A stretch of DNA of 7,382 bases from Opitutales bacterium (GCA_029059365.1 JAIDVZ010000077.1:1-7382); one strand, 5' to 3'. Shown: positions 1-7,355, numbered from the stretch's first letter. Program-made: numbers and translations. The notes: generated by a model not told the origin, from the sequence alone.

Positions 1-1060
1 CATCTCTAAACTAAAAGAACTAGCAAATAAGGTAAAAATTTTAGAAAATAAGGTAAAAAACATCAATGTTTCTTGGAACGAGGCATACTTAAGCATCCCA
101 AATATTCCGCATGAATCCGTGCCCTATGGGAAAAGCGATAAAGACAATATTGAGGTTTATAAAAATGGAAATTTTGAAAAAATTTCAGCCCACGCAATTC
201 CTCATTATGATATCCCATGGTTTAATTCCGCGATTGATTTTCCGCGTGGGGTCAAGGTAAGTGGTGCTGGGTTTCCGTTTTATGTCGGAGATATGTCTCG
301 CCTGGTTCGTTCGTTAGTAGCCTTCTTTTTAGATGAAGCTAAAAAAAATGGTTACACTGAGTTCTCTACCCCAATTTTGGTGAACGCCGCAAGTGCCACT
401 GCTACCGGTCAATTACCCGACAAAGAATCACAGATGTATCACGATGCTCAGGATGATTTATATTGTATCCCAACCGCAGAAGTTCCGGTAACGAACTTCT
501 TTAGAGATGACATTCTCGAGGAGGAAGATCTGCCGATTTATAGATGCGCGTATACTCCGTGTTTTAGGCGCGAAGCTGGTAGCTGGGGGAAAAATGTCCG
601 TGGATTAAACCGGTTACATCAGTTTGATAAAGTTGAACTTGTGAAATGGGTACACCCAGATTCATCTTTCGATGAGTTGGAAAAATTACGTCATAATGCC
701 GAAGAAATTCTCCAAAAACTTGAACTACCATATAGACTATTGTCGATTTGCACGGGAGATATCGGTTTTCCTCATTCCAAACAATACGATCTTGAAGTAT
801 GGGCCGGTGGCCAAAAACGTTGGCTTGAAGTTTCAAGCTGTAGCAATTTCACCGACTTTCAAGCCCGTCGTGGAAACATAAAATTTCATAAAAAATCGGA
901 TGGCAAAACGTTATATGTCCACACCTTAAACGGGTCTGGGTTAGCTGTACCACGCGTACTTGCTGCGATTTTGGAAAACAATTTGGGGTCTGATTTCAGT
1001 GTAAAAATCCCAACGGTGCTCGTTCCTTATATGGGCGGCACCGAATATTTGAGATATTAA
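1..1060 (+). CDS. serS: Seryl-tRNA synthetase, 5'-truncated by window edge
   Basis: This cytoplasmic class II aminoacyl-tRNA synthetase joins serine to tRNA-Ser (and to tRNA-Sec where present) through seryl-adenylate. The reading frame is open from base 2, and about 352 of the usual 420-430 residues are visible. The missing part is the start and most of the N-terminal coiled-coil arm. Bases 2-70 encode the end of that arm (heptads with NKVK repeated), followed by the hallmark linker IPNIPHESVPYG. The catalytic core then shows motif 1 near VSGAGFPFYVGD, the serine-binding TAE at 473-481, motif 2 beginning FRREAGS at 563-583 and running on to LHQFDKVEL, the SSCSNFTDFQARR segment, and motif 3 with GLAVPR at 938-955. 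The GTG at 119 is an internal valine codon, not a start. The next gene begins 3 nt after the TAA. Identification is secure, and nothing in the visible core looks damaged. Confidence 0.97.
   Translation, partial: ISKLKELANKVKILENKVKNINVSWNEAYLSIPNIPHESVPYGKSDKDNIEVYKNGNFEKISAHAIPHYDIPWFNSAIDFPRGVKVSGAGFPFYVGDMSRLVRSLVAFFLDEAKKNGYTEFSTPILVNAASATATGQLPDKESQMYHDAQDDLYCIPTAEVPVTNFFRDDILEEEDLPIYRCAYTPCFRREAGSWGKNVRGLNRLHQFDKVELVKWVHPDSSFDELEKLRHNAEEILQKLELPYRLLSICTGDIGFPHSKQYDLEVWAGGQKRWLEVSSCSNFTDFQARRGNIKFHKKSDGKTLYVHTLNGSGLAVPRVLAAILENNLGSDFSVKIPTVLVPYMGGTEYLRY
21..59 (+). repeat. Imperfect direct repeat, 21-nt period, in the SerRS coiled-coil arm
   Basis: Bases 21-38 and 42-59 match at 17 of 18 positions and are offset by exactly 21 nt. 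This is seven codons, or one coiled-coil heptad, and both copies encode the residues NKVK. The repeat falls in the tRNA-binding helical arm of SerRS, so it may reflect either a heptad duplication or convergent use of Lys/Val/Asn codons. Confidence 0.5.
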
Positions 1061-1063
1061 TAT

Positions 1064-1603
1064 ATGCGCGAATTAGGCGAGATACTGAACTTGGGGATAG
1101 AGTACCGTCGTACATTATTTTTGCCATTTAGAAAAACAATTTCGCAAATCAGTGGCAATATCCGAAACAAATCCGTTGTAATTTTTTCCTCACATTCCAG
1201 ACAATCGCCAAATAGAATCGTTGCTCAAATTCAACTACAAGCTAAAAACGATATATCATTCTACGCCACAAAGAAGCGTTTAGGGTATAGCTTTTTAAGG
1301 GTACTTTCTCGAGATATCGTAATTTCGCACAATCCGATCCTGGATAGAAAGATCCTCTTTCGTTGCAATAACTCAGATTTTGCTGACGAGTTGTTTCGGT
1401 ATGAAGAAATCTGTGAGAAATTTGATAACCTATTTTCAGATAAATTCAACACTGGTATATTCACACTCGGCGAATCAAGTGTTTTTTATTACGAAAAAAT
1501 CAATTTTTTAACTAAGCGTCGGCGAATGCGCTTTAAAGTTGCAGTAGATCTAATGTGTGATCTACTCGATGTTTTATACTTCTATAACAAAAGGGTGAAA
1601 TGA
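1064..1603 (+). CDS. Conserved-looking hypothetical protein between serS and rmuC
   Basis: I do not recognise this 179-residue protein by name. It is basic, lacks a signal peptide or clear membrane span, and has no catalytic motif I can identify. The middle (about 78-110) reads LSRDIVISHNPILDRKILFR followed by an acidic/aromatic segment. This resembles the general pattern of uncharacterised proteins with an 'FDr.f.v......f...l' core, and an R/K-rich stretch at 151-157 precedes a hydrophobic C-terminal helix (about 158-174). That resemblance is an impression, not an assignment. The ATG lies 3 nt after the serS stop, with no good Shine-Dalgarno, so translation may depend on serS. Its TGA overlaps the rmuC ATG (ATGA, 1600-1603), which argues for real translation and co-expression. 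Codon and base use match the neighbours, and there is no sign of recent transfer. Confidence 0.8.
   Translation: MRELGEILNLGIEYRRTLFLPFRKTISQISGNIRNKSVVIFSSHSRQSPNRIVAQIQLQAKNDISFYATKKRLGYSFLRVLSRDIVISHNPILDRKILFRCNNSDFADELFRYEEICEKFDNLFSDKFNTGIFTLGESSVFYYEKINFLTKRRRMRFKVAVDLMCDLLDVLYFYNKRVK
1543..1566 (+). repeat. Perfect 8-bp inverted repeat just upstream of rmuC
   Basis: AGTAGATC and GATCTACT are exact reverse complements separated by 8 nt. They lie within the last codons of the 179-aa gene, ending 24 nt before the rmuC ribosome binding site. The RNA could fold into an 8-bp hairpin. No T-run follows, so it is not a classic terminator. Because it is also coding (VDLMCDLL, with repeated Asp-Leu codons), it may be incidental. 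Confidence 0.4.
1591..1595 (+). promoter_or_regulatory. Ribosome binding site of rmuC
   Basis: AAGGG sits 4 nt upstream of the rmuC ATG at 1600, inside the end of the preceding gene. It is the only purine-rich Shine-Dalgarno-like element I see in front of any start in this window. It supports the ATGA start for rmuC, although the spacing is on the short side. Confidence 0.5.
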
Positions 1604-2850
1604 TAGAGCATATTTTTTTGGGTATTCTCGTGATAACATTGATATGTGTCTATATGCGCTATTCTGAGCAAAGAGCAAACTTAGCCCGAACAGAAGCTTT
1701 ACTGGGCACAGAGCGAGAAAAACATGAACAAACTGAACGTTCATTCAACGAAAAGTTACAATTATTAGAATCTGCCGAAGAACGTTTACGCGAAAGTTTT
1801 AAAAATCTGTCCGCAAATGCGTTAAAAAGCAACAATGAATCGTTCATTACTCTCGCTAAAAGCGCATTCTCATCTCTAACAAAGGAAGCCGAATCTGAAT
1901 TTAATATCGCCACAAAACCTATCCAAGAATCATTAAAAAATTTTAACGAAAAGGTTGAGAAAATTGAACATCAGCGCCAAACATCGTATTTTGAGCTGAG
2001 TGAACAGCTAAAGCTCATTAATCAGACCAGCCAGGCATTAAAATCAGAAACTTCTGATCTGGTCAATGTTTTGCGTAAGCCTGAAGTACGTGGAAGATGG
2101 GGTGAGATGCAGCTTAAACGAACAGTTGAACTATCCGGTATGACCGAACATGTCGATTTTGAGGAACAGGAAAATGTAACATCACCTGATGGACAAAATC
2201 TTCGCCCAGATATGATCATACGATTGCCAAATAATCGCACGATCATCGTTGATTCCAAAACCCCATTATCGTTTTATTTAGACGCACTGCAACGAAATAC
2301 CGAGCAAGAACGAGCAAAAATACTCAAATTATATGCGGCAAATATCAGAAAACATATCGAAAACCTGGGATCGAAAAATTACTGGGAGCAGTTTCAATCT
2401 TCCCCGGAGTTCGTGGTATTATTTTTACCAGGAGAAAAATTTTTCAGCGACGCACTTAAGGAAGACCCAAATCTTATAGAATTCGGAGTCTCTAAGCGCG
2501 TAATACCAGCAACTCCAACAACTATGATCGCACTTTTAAAGGCGGTAGCATATGGATGGAAACAAGATAAAATCGCAGATGAAGCAAAAAATATTGCTGC
2601 TATTGGTCATGAGCTATACAAGAGAATGAAAACCTTTTTAGAACATCTCGAGAAGATCGGGAAATCACTTTCTACAAGTGTAAAATCATATAATGAGGCT
2701 TGCGCTTCTCTAGAGACCAGACTAATCCCACAGGCTAAAAAATTTGAACGACTAGAGCCATCGCTACAGCCAATAAACAATCCCTACTTTATTGATACTC
2801 AGCCACGTCAGATACATCAAGAAATTAGTCCCTCTCAGCTCGAAGAGTGA
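1600..2850 (+). CDS. rmuC: RmuC family protein (DNA recombination limiting factor)
   Basis: RmuC proteins limit inversions at short inverted repeats in E. coli. The family is predicted to carry a PD-(D/E)XK nuclease-like fold, but the biochemical activity is poorly defined. This 416-residue protein has the family's usual plan. A single N-terminal membrane anchor (about 4-19, rich in I/L/V) is followed by a long coiled coil (about 25-155, E/K/Q-rich). The RmuC domain (about 160-365) includes RGRWGE at 164-169, RPDMII at 202-207 and VDSK at 217-220. D204, D218 and K220 fit the predicted PD...DxK arrangement. The tail after about 385 is proline/glutamine-rich and probably disordered. The start overlaps the upstream stop as ATGA and has AAGGG before it. 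The last 26 bp overlap the 3' end of the convergent PBP2 gene. Identification is confident, but the exact cellular role here is inferred. Confidence 0.95.
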   Translation: MIEHIFLGILVITLICVYMRYSEQRANLARTEALLGTEREKHEQTERSFNEKLQLLESAEERLRESFKNLSANALKSNNESFITLAKSAFSSLTKEAESEFNIATKPIQESLKNFNEKVEKIEHQRQTSYFELSEQLKLINQTSQALKSETSDLVNVLRKPEVRGRWGEMQLKRTVELSGMTEHVDFEEQENVTSPDGQNLRPDMIIRLPNNRTIIVDSKTPLSFYLDALQRNTEQERAKILKLYAANIRKHIENLGSKNYWEQFQSSPEFVVLFLPGEKFFSDALKEDPNLIEFGVSKRVIPATPTTMIALLKAVAYGWKQDKIADEAKNIAAIGHELYKRMKTFLEHLEKIGKSLSTSVKSYNEACASLETRLIPQAKKFERLEPSLQPINNPYFIDTQPRQIHQEISPSQLEE

Positions 2851-4690
2851 AATATTTTTGCAAAATTTTCCGAGCAATTGGTGCAGCATTCTTCCCACCA
2901 TAATAATTCTGTCCATCCCGACTTTCACGCAACATTACAGTCACCGCAATTTCAGGATCGTAGGCCGGTGCGAAACAAGTAAACCAAGCAATGTTTCGTT
3001 TTTTCCCTTTTTCTTTGAATTGCGCTGAACCTGTTTTCCCAGCCACTTTGACACCATCTATTTTCGCTGCTCTACCAGTGAAATTTTCCACACAATCGAT
3101 CATAGAGTCAAGCAGGTAAAAATATTCATCTCTAGGAATGAATGATCCATCACATACGTCCGTAGCTAATTGATCATGATGAAATATTGTTGGGACTGTC
3201 CGTCGTCTATTTTTTGCAAAAGAAGCAGTAAAACAACAAATGCTTAATGGGGTGGTCAATAAATACCCCTGCCCTATCGATAAGTTGAGCGTATCTCCTC
3301 TACTCCAACCACCTAACCCACGCTTGATTTTCCATTTTGCATCTGGAACCACCATTCCATGCGTTTCAAATGGCAACTCGATGCCTGTGGGGCGGTCCAA
3401 AAAATAATTTCGTGCTTCATCAGCTATTACATTCGCCCCATATTTTGCTGCTCGCTCGAACATATATGTGTTGCAACTTTCGGCAATCGCCAGATGTAAA
3501 TCGATATCATTTCCCGAAGTATGTCGATGACATTTAAGTATCCTACCATTATTATTGTATGTACCCTCGCATATCAATTTTTCCTCTGGATCAAAATCAT
3601 TGGCCCGAAAAAACGAAATCGCTGATAATATTTTAAAAATCGAACCTGGAGGAAACAACCCTTGAATCGCTTGATTGAACCATCCAGATTGCTCATTTAT
3701 TTCATTAAATACTTTCGAAGATATACTTGGGTACAGCATATTTGGGTCATATGATGGTGAATTGGCCAATACCAGTACTTCCCCCGAACGGACATCCATA
3801 ACTATAACTGACCCTGTATACCATCTAAGGGCATCCTCGGCTTCACGTTGCAATTCGGAATCAATTGATAAGATCACATCTTGCCCATTTTTAATATCAA
3901 TTTTCCCTTCCAAGCTACGCTTTTCACCTGAAGGCAATACTAACCAAGTTTCCGCACCATTTACACCACGTAAAATATCATCTGCGGTCATCTCGATCCC
4001 GCTCTTCCCTTTTTGTTGTCTTATGCTAAAAGTATGGATATGATCATCGTACTTCTCAGCATTATCCTCAAGCACGGTGTACCCTAACACATGACAAGCT
4101 AGCTGCCCATTTGGATAAATTCGAGTTGAACTAGCCTGAATCTGTACGGGAGAATTGGCCGGCAGAAAATTAATCAACTTATCGTATTCCTCAAGTGTCA
4201 ATTCCCCTATCAGTGTTATCGGTAATAAAGAACGTTGAAACAAATGCCTATCGATTTGTTTGCCCGAAATAAACAAATCTCTCCCAAGCAAATTCCCAAT
4301 TGGGGATAATATATCATTTACTATCGATTCTCTGACCTTGGTATATAGCACCTTACGATCAAAATTCTCATCTCGATCGGCGTGATATTTTACACGTTTT
4401 ATAAATTCTTCACGAAAACGTGATTTTAACTCGCTTAGATACAGCTCGAGCGAAAAGACTGGCCTATTCCCAACCAAAAGATTGCCATTTCTATCGTAAA
4501 TATTCCCACGGACCGCAGGAATAATGATTCTTCTGGTACATTGTTGGCGTTCTCGACGATTAAAGCTTTCATACTGAATAATCTGGCGATAAAAAAGCCC
4601 AAGCGATAAATAGAGAAAAATGACAGCAGCTACAAATTGAATAACACCGACCCTGGTAGCATTTTTTTTAAAACGTCTTATCAAGCTCAT
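2825..4690 (-). CDS. mrdA: Penicillin-binding protein 2, class B transpeptidase (MrdA type)
   Basis: This is a periplasmic D,D-transpeptidase that cross-links peptidoglycan; PBP2 works with RodA and MreBCD in cell elongation. Counted from the ATG at 4690 it has 621 residues. A short basic N-terminus is followed by one membrane anchor (about 14-35) and the class B pedestal domain beginning RGNIYDRNGNLL (about 62-73) and continuing through GIEM (232-235). The transpeptidase domain has the catalytic tetrad SIFK (Ser350, Lys353), SCN (405-407), GQGY (473-476) and KTG (552-554). All active-site motifs are intact. The frame also allows a TTG start at 4708, overlapping the upstream stop. I prefer the ATG, 10 nt after the peptidase stop, because the anchor is complete from it; neither start has a clear Shine-Dalgarno. 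The spacing of pedestal and domain and the length favour PBP2 over FtsI, and no PASTA domain is present. Cysteines 374, 387 and 406 cluster near the active site. rodA does not follow. Confidence 0.93.
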   Translation of the reverse strand: MSLIRRFKKNATRVGVIQFVAAVIFLYLSLGLFYRQIIQYESFNRRERQQCTRRIIIPAVRGNIYDRNGNLLVGNRPVFSLELYLSELKSRFREEFIKRVKYHADRDENFDRKVLYTKVRESIVNDILSPIGNLLGRDLFISGKQIDRHLFQRSLLPITLIGELTLEEYDKLINFLPANSPVQIQASSTRIYPNGQLACHVLGYTVLEDNAEKYDDHIHTFSIRQQKGKSGIEMTADDILRGVNGAETWLVLPSGEKRSLEGKIDIKNGQDVILSIDSELQREAEDALRWYTGSVIVMDVRSGEVLVLANSPSYDPNMLYPSISSKVFNEINEQSGWFNQAIQGLFPPGSIFKILSAISFFRANDFDPEEKLICEGTYNNNGRILKCHRHTSGNDIDLHLAIAESCNTYMFERAAKYGANVIADEARNYFLDRPTGIELPFETHGMVVPDAKWKIKRGLGGWSRGDTLNLSIGQGYLLTTPLSICCFTASFAKNRRRTVPTIFHHDQLATDVCDGSFIPRDEYFYLLDSMIDCVENFTGRAAKIDGVKVAGKTGSAQFKEKGKKRNIAWFTCFAPAYDPEIAVTVMLRESRDGQNYYGGKNAAPIARKILQKYFTLRAERD

Positions 4691-4700
4691 AGTTGATCGG

Positions 4701-6056
4701 CTAATCAAGTGCTAAACGAGTGAGAAAATTCTTAAAAAATATACAGCCTTTCTCTAGCATTTCCACTGAAATACTTTCATTTGCATCGTGTATGTGGTCT
4801 CGTGTGGAAGAAAATCCAACCAAAATTGAATCTAGAGAAAGAACGTCCTTGAGCAATCTCATCAAAGCAATACTTCCACCATCGCGTAAATAAAGTGGAG
4901 ATTTACCAAAAATATTTTTGATCTCCTGATCAGCTATTTTTATGCCATGCCCAATTGAAGTTGCATTATCAAAGCAATCGGGGTTTGAAAGCAAATTATA
5001 GGGATTCGAAGCTTTTTCAAAATTCAGCTCAACCTCTATATTTGAATCCACTCTCTCGTAAATCGCTCGTTTGAGCAAAAATCTTATCGTATCTACATCT
5101 TGATTATTTACCAATCGGCAAGTAATTTTTACACTTGCTTCACCAGGAATAATCGTCTTTAGCCCATCGCCTTGATATCCACCGGTTATACCGTTAAATT
5201 CTAAAGTTGGTAAAAATCGCATACTATCTATCGCGGAATATGCATCTTGATCATTAGACAACTTTTTTACTCCTAATTTTGCTAAAAATTCGGCATCTTT
5301 AAACGGCAGTAAACGAGTTTGCGAACGTTCAAATTCTGACGGCGGAACTACATTATCATAGAAACCAGGGATATTTACAGAACCATCCGGATTATGGAAG
5401 CTTGCACATAACTTGACCAATTCACGGATCGGGTTCACGATAGCCCCACCATAACCAGAATGAATATCGTGTTTGGCGGATCGCAAAGTTAATTCAAATC
5501 CAACAAGTCCACGCAACCCAGTGGTTAAAATGATATTTTCTTCATCTATGCTACCAGTATCTGCAACTACGGCAAAATCAGCACGTAATTCGTCACGATA
5601 TTCCTGGATAAATTTAAGCATCCCAGGGCTGCCAATCTCCTCTTCACCTTCTAAAACAACGGTTATGTTCAGCGGGAAGTCTCGATTTTCAGAAAGTAAT
5701 TCATTCAATGCGACCAAAAATGTTGATGTACCACCTTTATCATCAGATGCACCACGTGCATATAACCGACCATCATGCTCAACCATCGTAAATGGATCAC
5801 TTTCCCAACCCGGCTCTTCGGCAGGTTGTACATCATAATGCCCATACAACAATACCGTGTTTCTACCAAGTTTATGATCATTTTTGGCTAAAATTATTCC
5901 GTGTTTCTCGGCTGCTACTTCTTGAATCTGTAGCCCCGAATCATGCAAAAAATCGCACAAAAAATTCCTCACATTTTTCATGTCCTTCAAACATGAGTCA
6001 TCACAGGATACACTTTTGTAACCGACATATTTTGCCAAAAATGACCGTATATTCAT
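4701..6056 (-). CDS. M20-family metallopeptidase, cytosolic dipeptidase-like
   Basis: This is a cytoplasmic di-zinc peptidase of the M20 (ArgE/DapE/carnosinase) superfamily, 451 residues long, closest in layout to nonspecific dipeptidases of about 450-470 residues. Candidate metal and catalytic residues are visible: H73 and D75 in GHYDVQP, the bridging D105 in RGASDDKGG, the general base E139 and metal ligand E140 in EGEEEIGS, D166 in VADTG, and H423 in HIHDANE. H199 in HDIHSG lies in the lid/dimerisation domain (about 180-340). There is no signal peptide. Its length and the lid insertion argue against DapE or ArgE. Its ATG overlaps the frr stop by 4 nt (6053-6056), indicating translational coupling, and the PBP2 gene follows 10 nt downstream. 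The substrate cannot be read from the sequence. Neighbourhood with PBP2 allows, but does not show, a role on cell-wall peptides; general peptide turnover is as likely. Confidence 0.9.
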   Translation of the reverse strand: MNIRSFLAKYVGYKSVSCDDSCLKDMKNVRNFLCDFLHDSGLQIQEVAAEKHGIILAKNDHKLGRNTVLLYGHYDVQPAEEPGWESDPFTMVEHDGRLYARGASDDKGGTSTFLVALNELLSENRDFPLNITVVLEGEEEIGSPGMLKFIQEYRDELRADFAVVADTGSIDEENIILTTGLRGLVGFELTLRSAKHDIHSGYGGAIVNPIRELVKLCASFHNPDGSVNIPGFYDNVVPPSEFERSQTRLLPFKDAEFLAKLGVKKLSNDQDAYSAIDSMRFLPTLEFNGITGGYQGDGLKTIIPGEASVKITCRLVNNQDVDTIRFLLKRAIYERVDSNIEVELNFEKASNPYNLLSNPDCFDNATSIGHGIKIADQEIKNIFGKSPLYLRDGGSIALMRLLKDVLSLDSILVGFSSTRDHIHDANESISVEMLEKGCIFFKNFLTRLALD

Positions 6057-6613
6057 ACTTTCATCAGATCTGATGTTTTCGACTCAAGTGCCTTATCTAT
6101 ATCCGCTATTGCATTATCTACCAGTTTTTGCACATCTTTTTCCGCTTTGCTCAGCTCATCCTCTGTTATTTCACCAGTTTTCTGTGCCTTTTTTAGTACA
6201 TCCAATACATCACGTCGTACACCACGGATGCTAATTTTGCCTGTCTCAGCCATGGTATTGGCAACCTTTGACAACTCTTGACGACGTTCTCCACTCATCT
6301 CCGGTACATTGCACCTGATAATCATCCCATCAACTACCGGGTTTAGGCCAACATTTGACGCTATAATCCCCTTCTCTATCGGTTTCAAACTTTCTTTATC
6401 CCACGGCTGAATTCGAATGGTTCGCGAATCTGGGGTAGTAATAGCGGCAATGTCTTTAATCCGCATTTGTGACCCATATAATTCAACCATAATGCCTTCC
6501 ACCATACTAGTTGATGCTTTACCAGTATGCAGCGAACTGAACTCTTTGCGCGTGTGATCAACAGCCTTGATCATCAAAACCTTGGCACCGTTTATTGTCT
6601 CATTTATGTTCAT
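6053..6613 (-). CDS. frr: Ribosome recycling factor
   Basis: RRF acts with EF-G in the cytoplasm to split the post-termination ribosome so that subunits can be reused; it is essential in bacteria. At 186 residues it is full length (usual size about 185). The N-terminal helix of domain I holds VDHTRKEFSSLHTGKAS (about 18-34). Domain II spans roughly 31-104 and includes ITTPDSRTIRIQPWDK and NPVVDG. The long C-terminal helices begin at SGERRQEL (107-114). The conserved arginine patch IRGVRRD (129-135) is intact, and the C-terminal helix contains GEITEDELSKAEK. The start is 10 nt downstream of the pyrH stop, with no strong Shine-Dalgarno, and the stop overlaps the next ATG. pyrH-frr is one of the most conserved bacterial gene pairs, which supports both calls. 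Confidence 0.98.
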   Translation of the reverse strand: MNINETINGAKVLMIKAVDHTRKEFSSLHTGKASTSMVEGIMVELYGSQMRIKDIAAITTPDSRTIRIQPWDKESLKPIEKGIIASNVGLNPVVDGMIIRCNVPEMSGERRQELSKVANTMAETGKISIRGVRRDVLDVLKKAQKTGEITEDELSKAEKDVQKLVDNAIADIDKALESKTSDLMKV

Positions 6614-6623
6614 AAGCTAAGTC

Positions 6624-7349
6624 TTAATTAAAATTTCCTACGTAAGTTCCAATTGCTTTCCCGTCCAATGCAAATTCGATATTCGACATATCATCCTTCG
6701 AAGCTTTCACAACCAATATTGGAATATTATTGTCCGTACACAGCGCAAACGCGGTAGAATCCATCACGTTCAAGTGACCTGATAAAACATCATCAAACGA
6801 TATTTTATCAAATTTTGTAGCCTCTGGGTATTTCTCTGGGTCCTTATTGTACACCCCGTCAACCCTTGTTGCCTTCACTATAACATCTGCTTGAAGCTCG
6901 TTCGCTCGTAGCGCTGCTGCACTGTCAGTCGAAAAAAATGGATTACCGGTTCCACCGGAAAACAACAAAATTTTTCCCGCTTGGAGATCATTTAATGCCA
7001 TCCGAGCAGTATAAAAATCACAAACATCTGGCATCATCAAAGCTGAATATATCTGCGATGCGACATTCATCTGATCTAAGCAATTTTTCACAGCTAAGCA
7101 ATTAATCGTGGTTGCCAACATTCCCATATAATCCCCGTAAACGCGATTATAACCTTCATTCGTAGTAGCTCGTAACCCACGAAAAATATTTCCACCACCC
7201 AACACGACCCCTAACTCATATCCTTTTCCGCGTAAATTCTTCAAAAGAATACATAACTGGCGAACAGTTTCAGGGTCAATTGAACCGTGTTGAGCACTAG
7301 CTTTAAGAATTTCTCCACTAAATTTTAAAATTACTCTCCTGTACCGCAT
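6624..7349 (-). CDS. pyrH: Uridylate kinase (UMP kinase)
   Basis: This is a cytoplasmic hexameric kinase of the amino-acid kinase fold. It phosphorylates UMP to UDP with ATP, feeding pyrimidine nucleotide, RNA and cell-wall UDP-sugar synthesis. At 241 residues it is full length. Visible motifs are the phosphate-binding Lys9 with SGE (11-13), GGGN with Arg57 (51-57), the UMP-site segment GDYMGMLATTINCLA (72-86), the glycine-rich SGGTGNPFFSTDSAA (131-145), and KATRVDGVYNKDP (159-171) of the nucleotide-binding half. Bacterial UMP kinases are typically activated by GTP and inhibited by UTP; I cannot tell this from the sequence here. The ATG at 7349 gives the standard N-terminus MRYRRVILKFSGE, although no Shine-Dalgarno precedes it. 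It is the first visible gene of the - strand cluster; tsf would be the usual upstream neighbour but lies outside the window. Confidence 0.98.
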   Translation of the reverse strand: MRYRRVILKFSGEILKASAQHGSIDPETVRQLCILLKNLRGKGYELGVVLGGGNIFRGLRATTNEGYNRVYGDYMGMLATTINCLAVKNCLDQMNVASQIYSALMMPDVCDFYTARMALNDLQAGKILLFSGGTGNPFFSTDSAAALRANELQADVIVKATRVDGVYNKDPEKYPEATKFDKISFDDVLSGHLNVMDSTAFALCTDNNIPILVVKASKDDMSNIEFALDGKAIGTYVGNFN

Positions 7350-7355
7350 AAGACG

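Noticed and set aside
119..121. GTG as a serS start codon
   Set aside because: The frame is open to the left edge, and the upstream codons encode the end of the SerRS coiled-coil arm and the IPNIPHES linker, so the gene begins outside the window.
564..836. - strand open frame inside serS
   Set aside because: It is a shadow of the SerRS motif 2 region, with no independent start signal or recognisable product.
2856..2865. TTTTGCAAAA palindrome just after the rmuC stop as a terminator
   Set aside because: The stem is too short and AT-rich, has no loop or separate T-run, and lies within the PBP2 coding sequence.
3675..4043. + strand open frame of 122 codons opposite PBP2
   Set aside because: It lies wholly antisense to an intact PBP2 domain, has no RBS, and its product is low-complexity Ser/Thr/Pro-rich as expected for a shadow frame.
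4706..4708. TTG as the PBP2 start
   Set aside because: It adds only six residues, overlaps the peptidase stop, and has no Shine-Dalgarno. The in-frame ATG at 4690 keeps the full membrane anchor. It cannot be excluded.
5473..6073. + strand open frames opposite the M20 peptidase and frr end
   Set aside because: They are antisense to well-conserved coding sequence, overlap each other, and resemble no protein family.
7335..7340. AGGAGA inside the pyrH N-terminus as an RBS for a later start
   Set aside because: No ATG, GTG or TTG codon follows at suitable spacing, and the UMP kinase family needs the N-terminal Lys-x-SGE region to be preceded by these residues.
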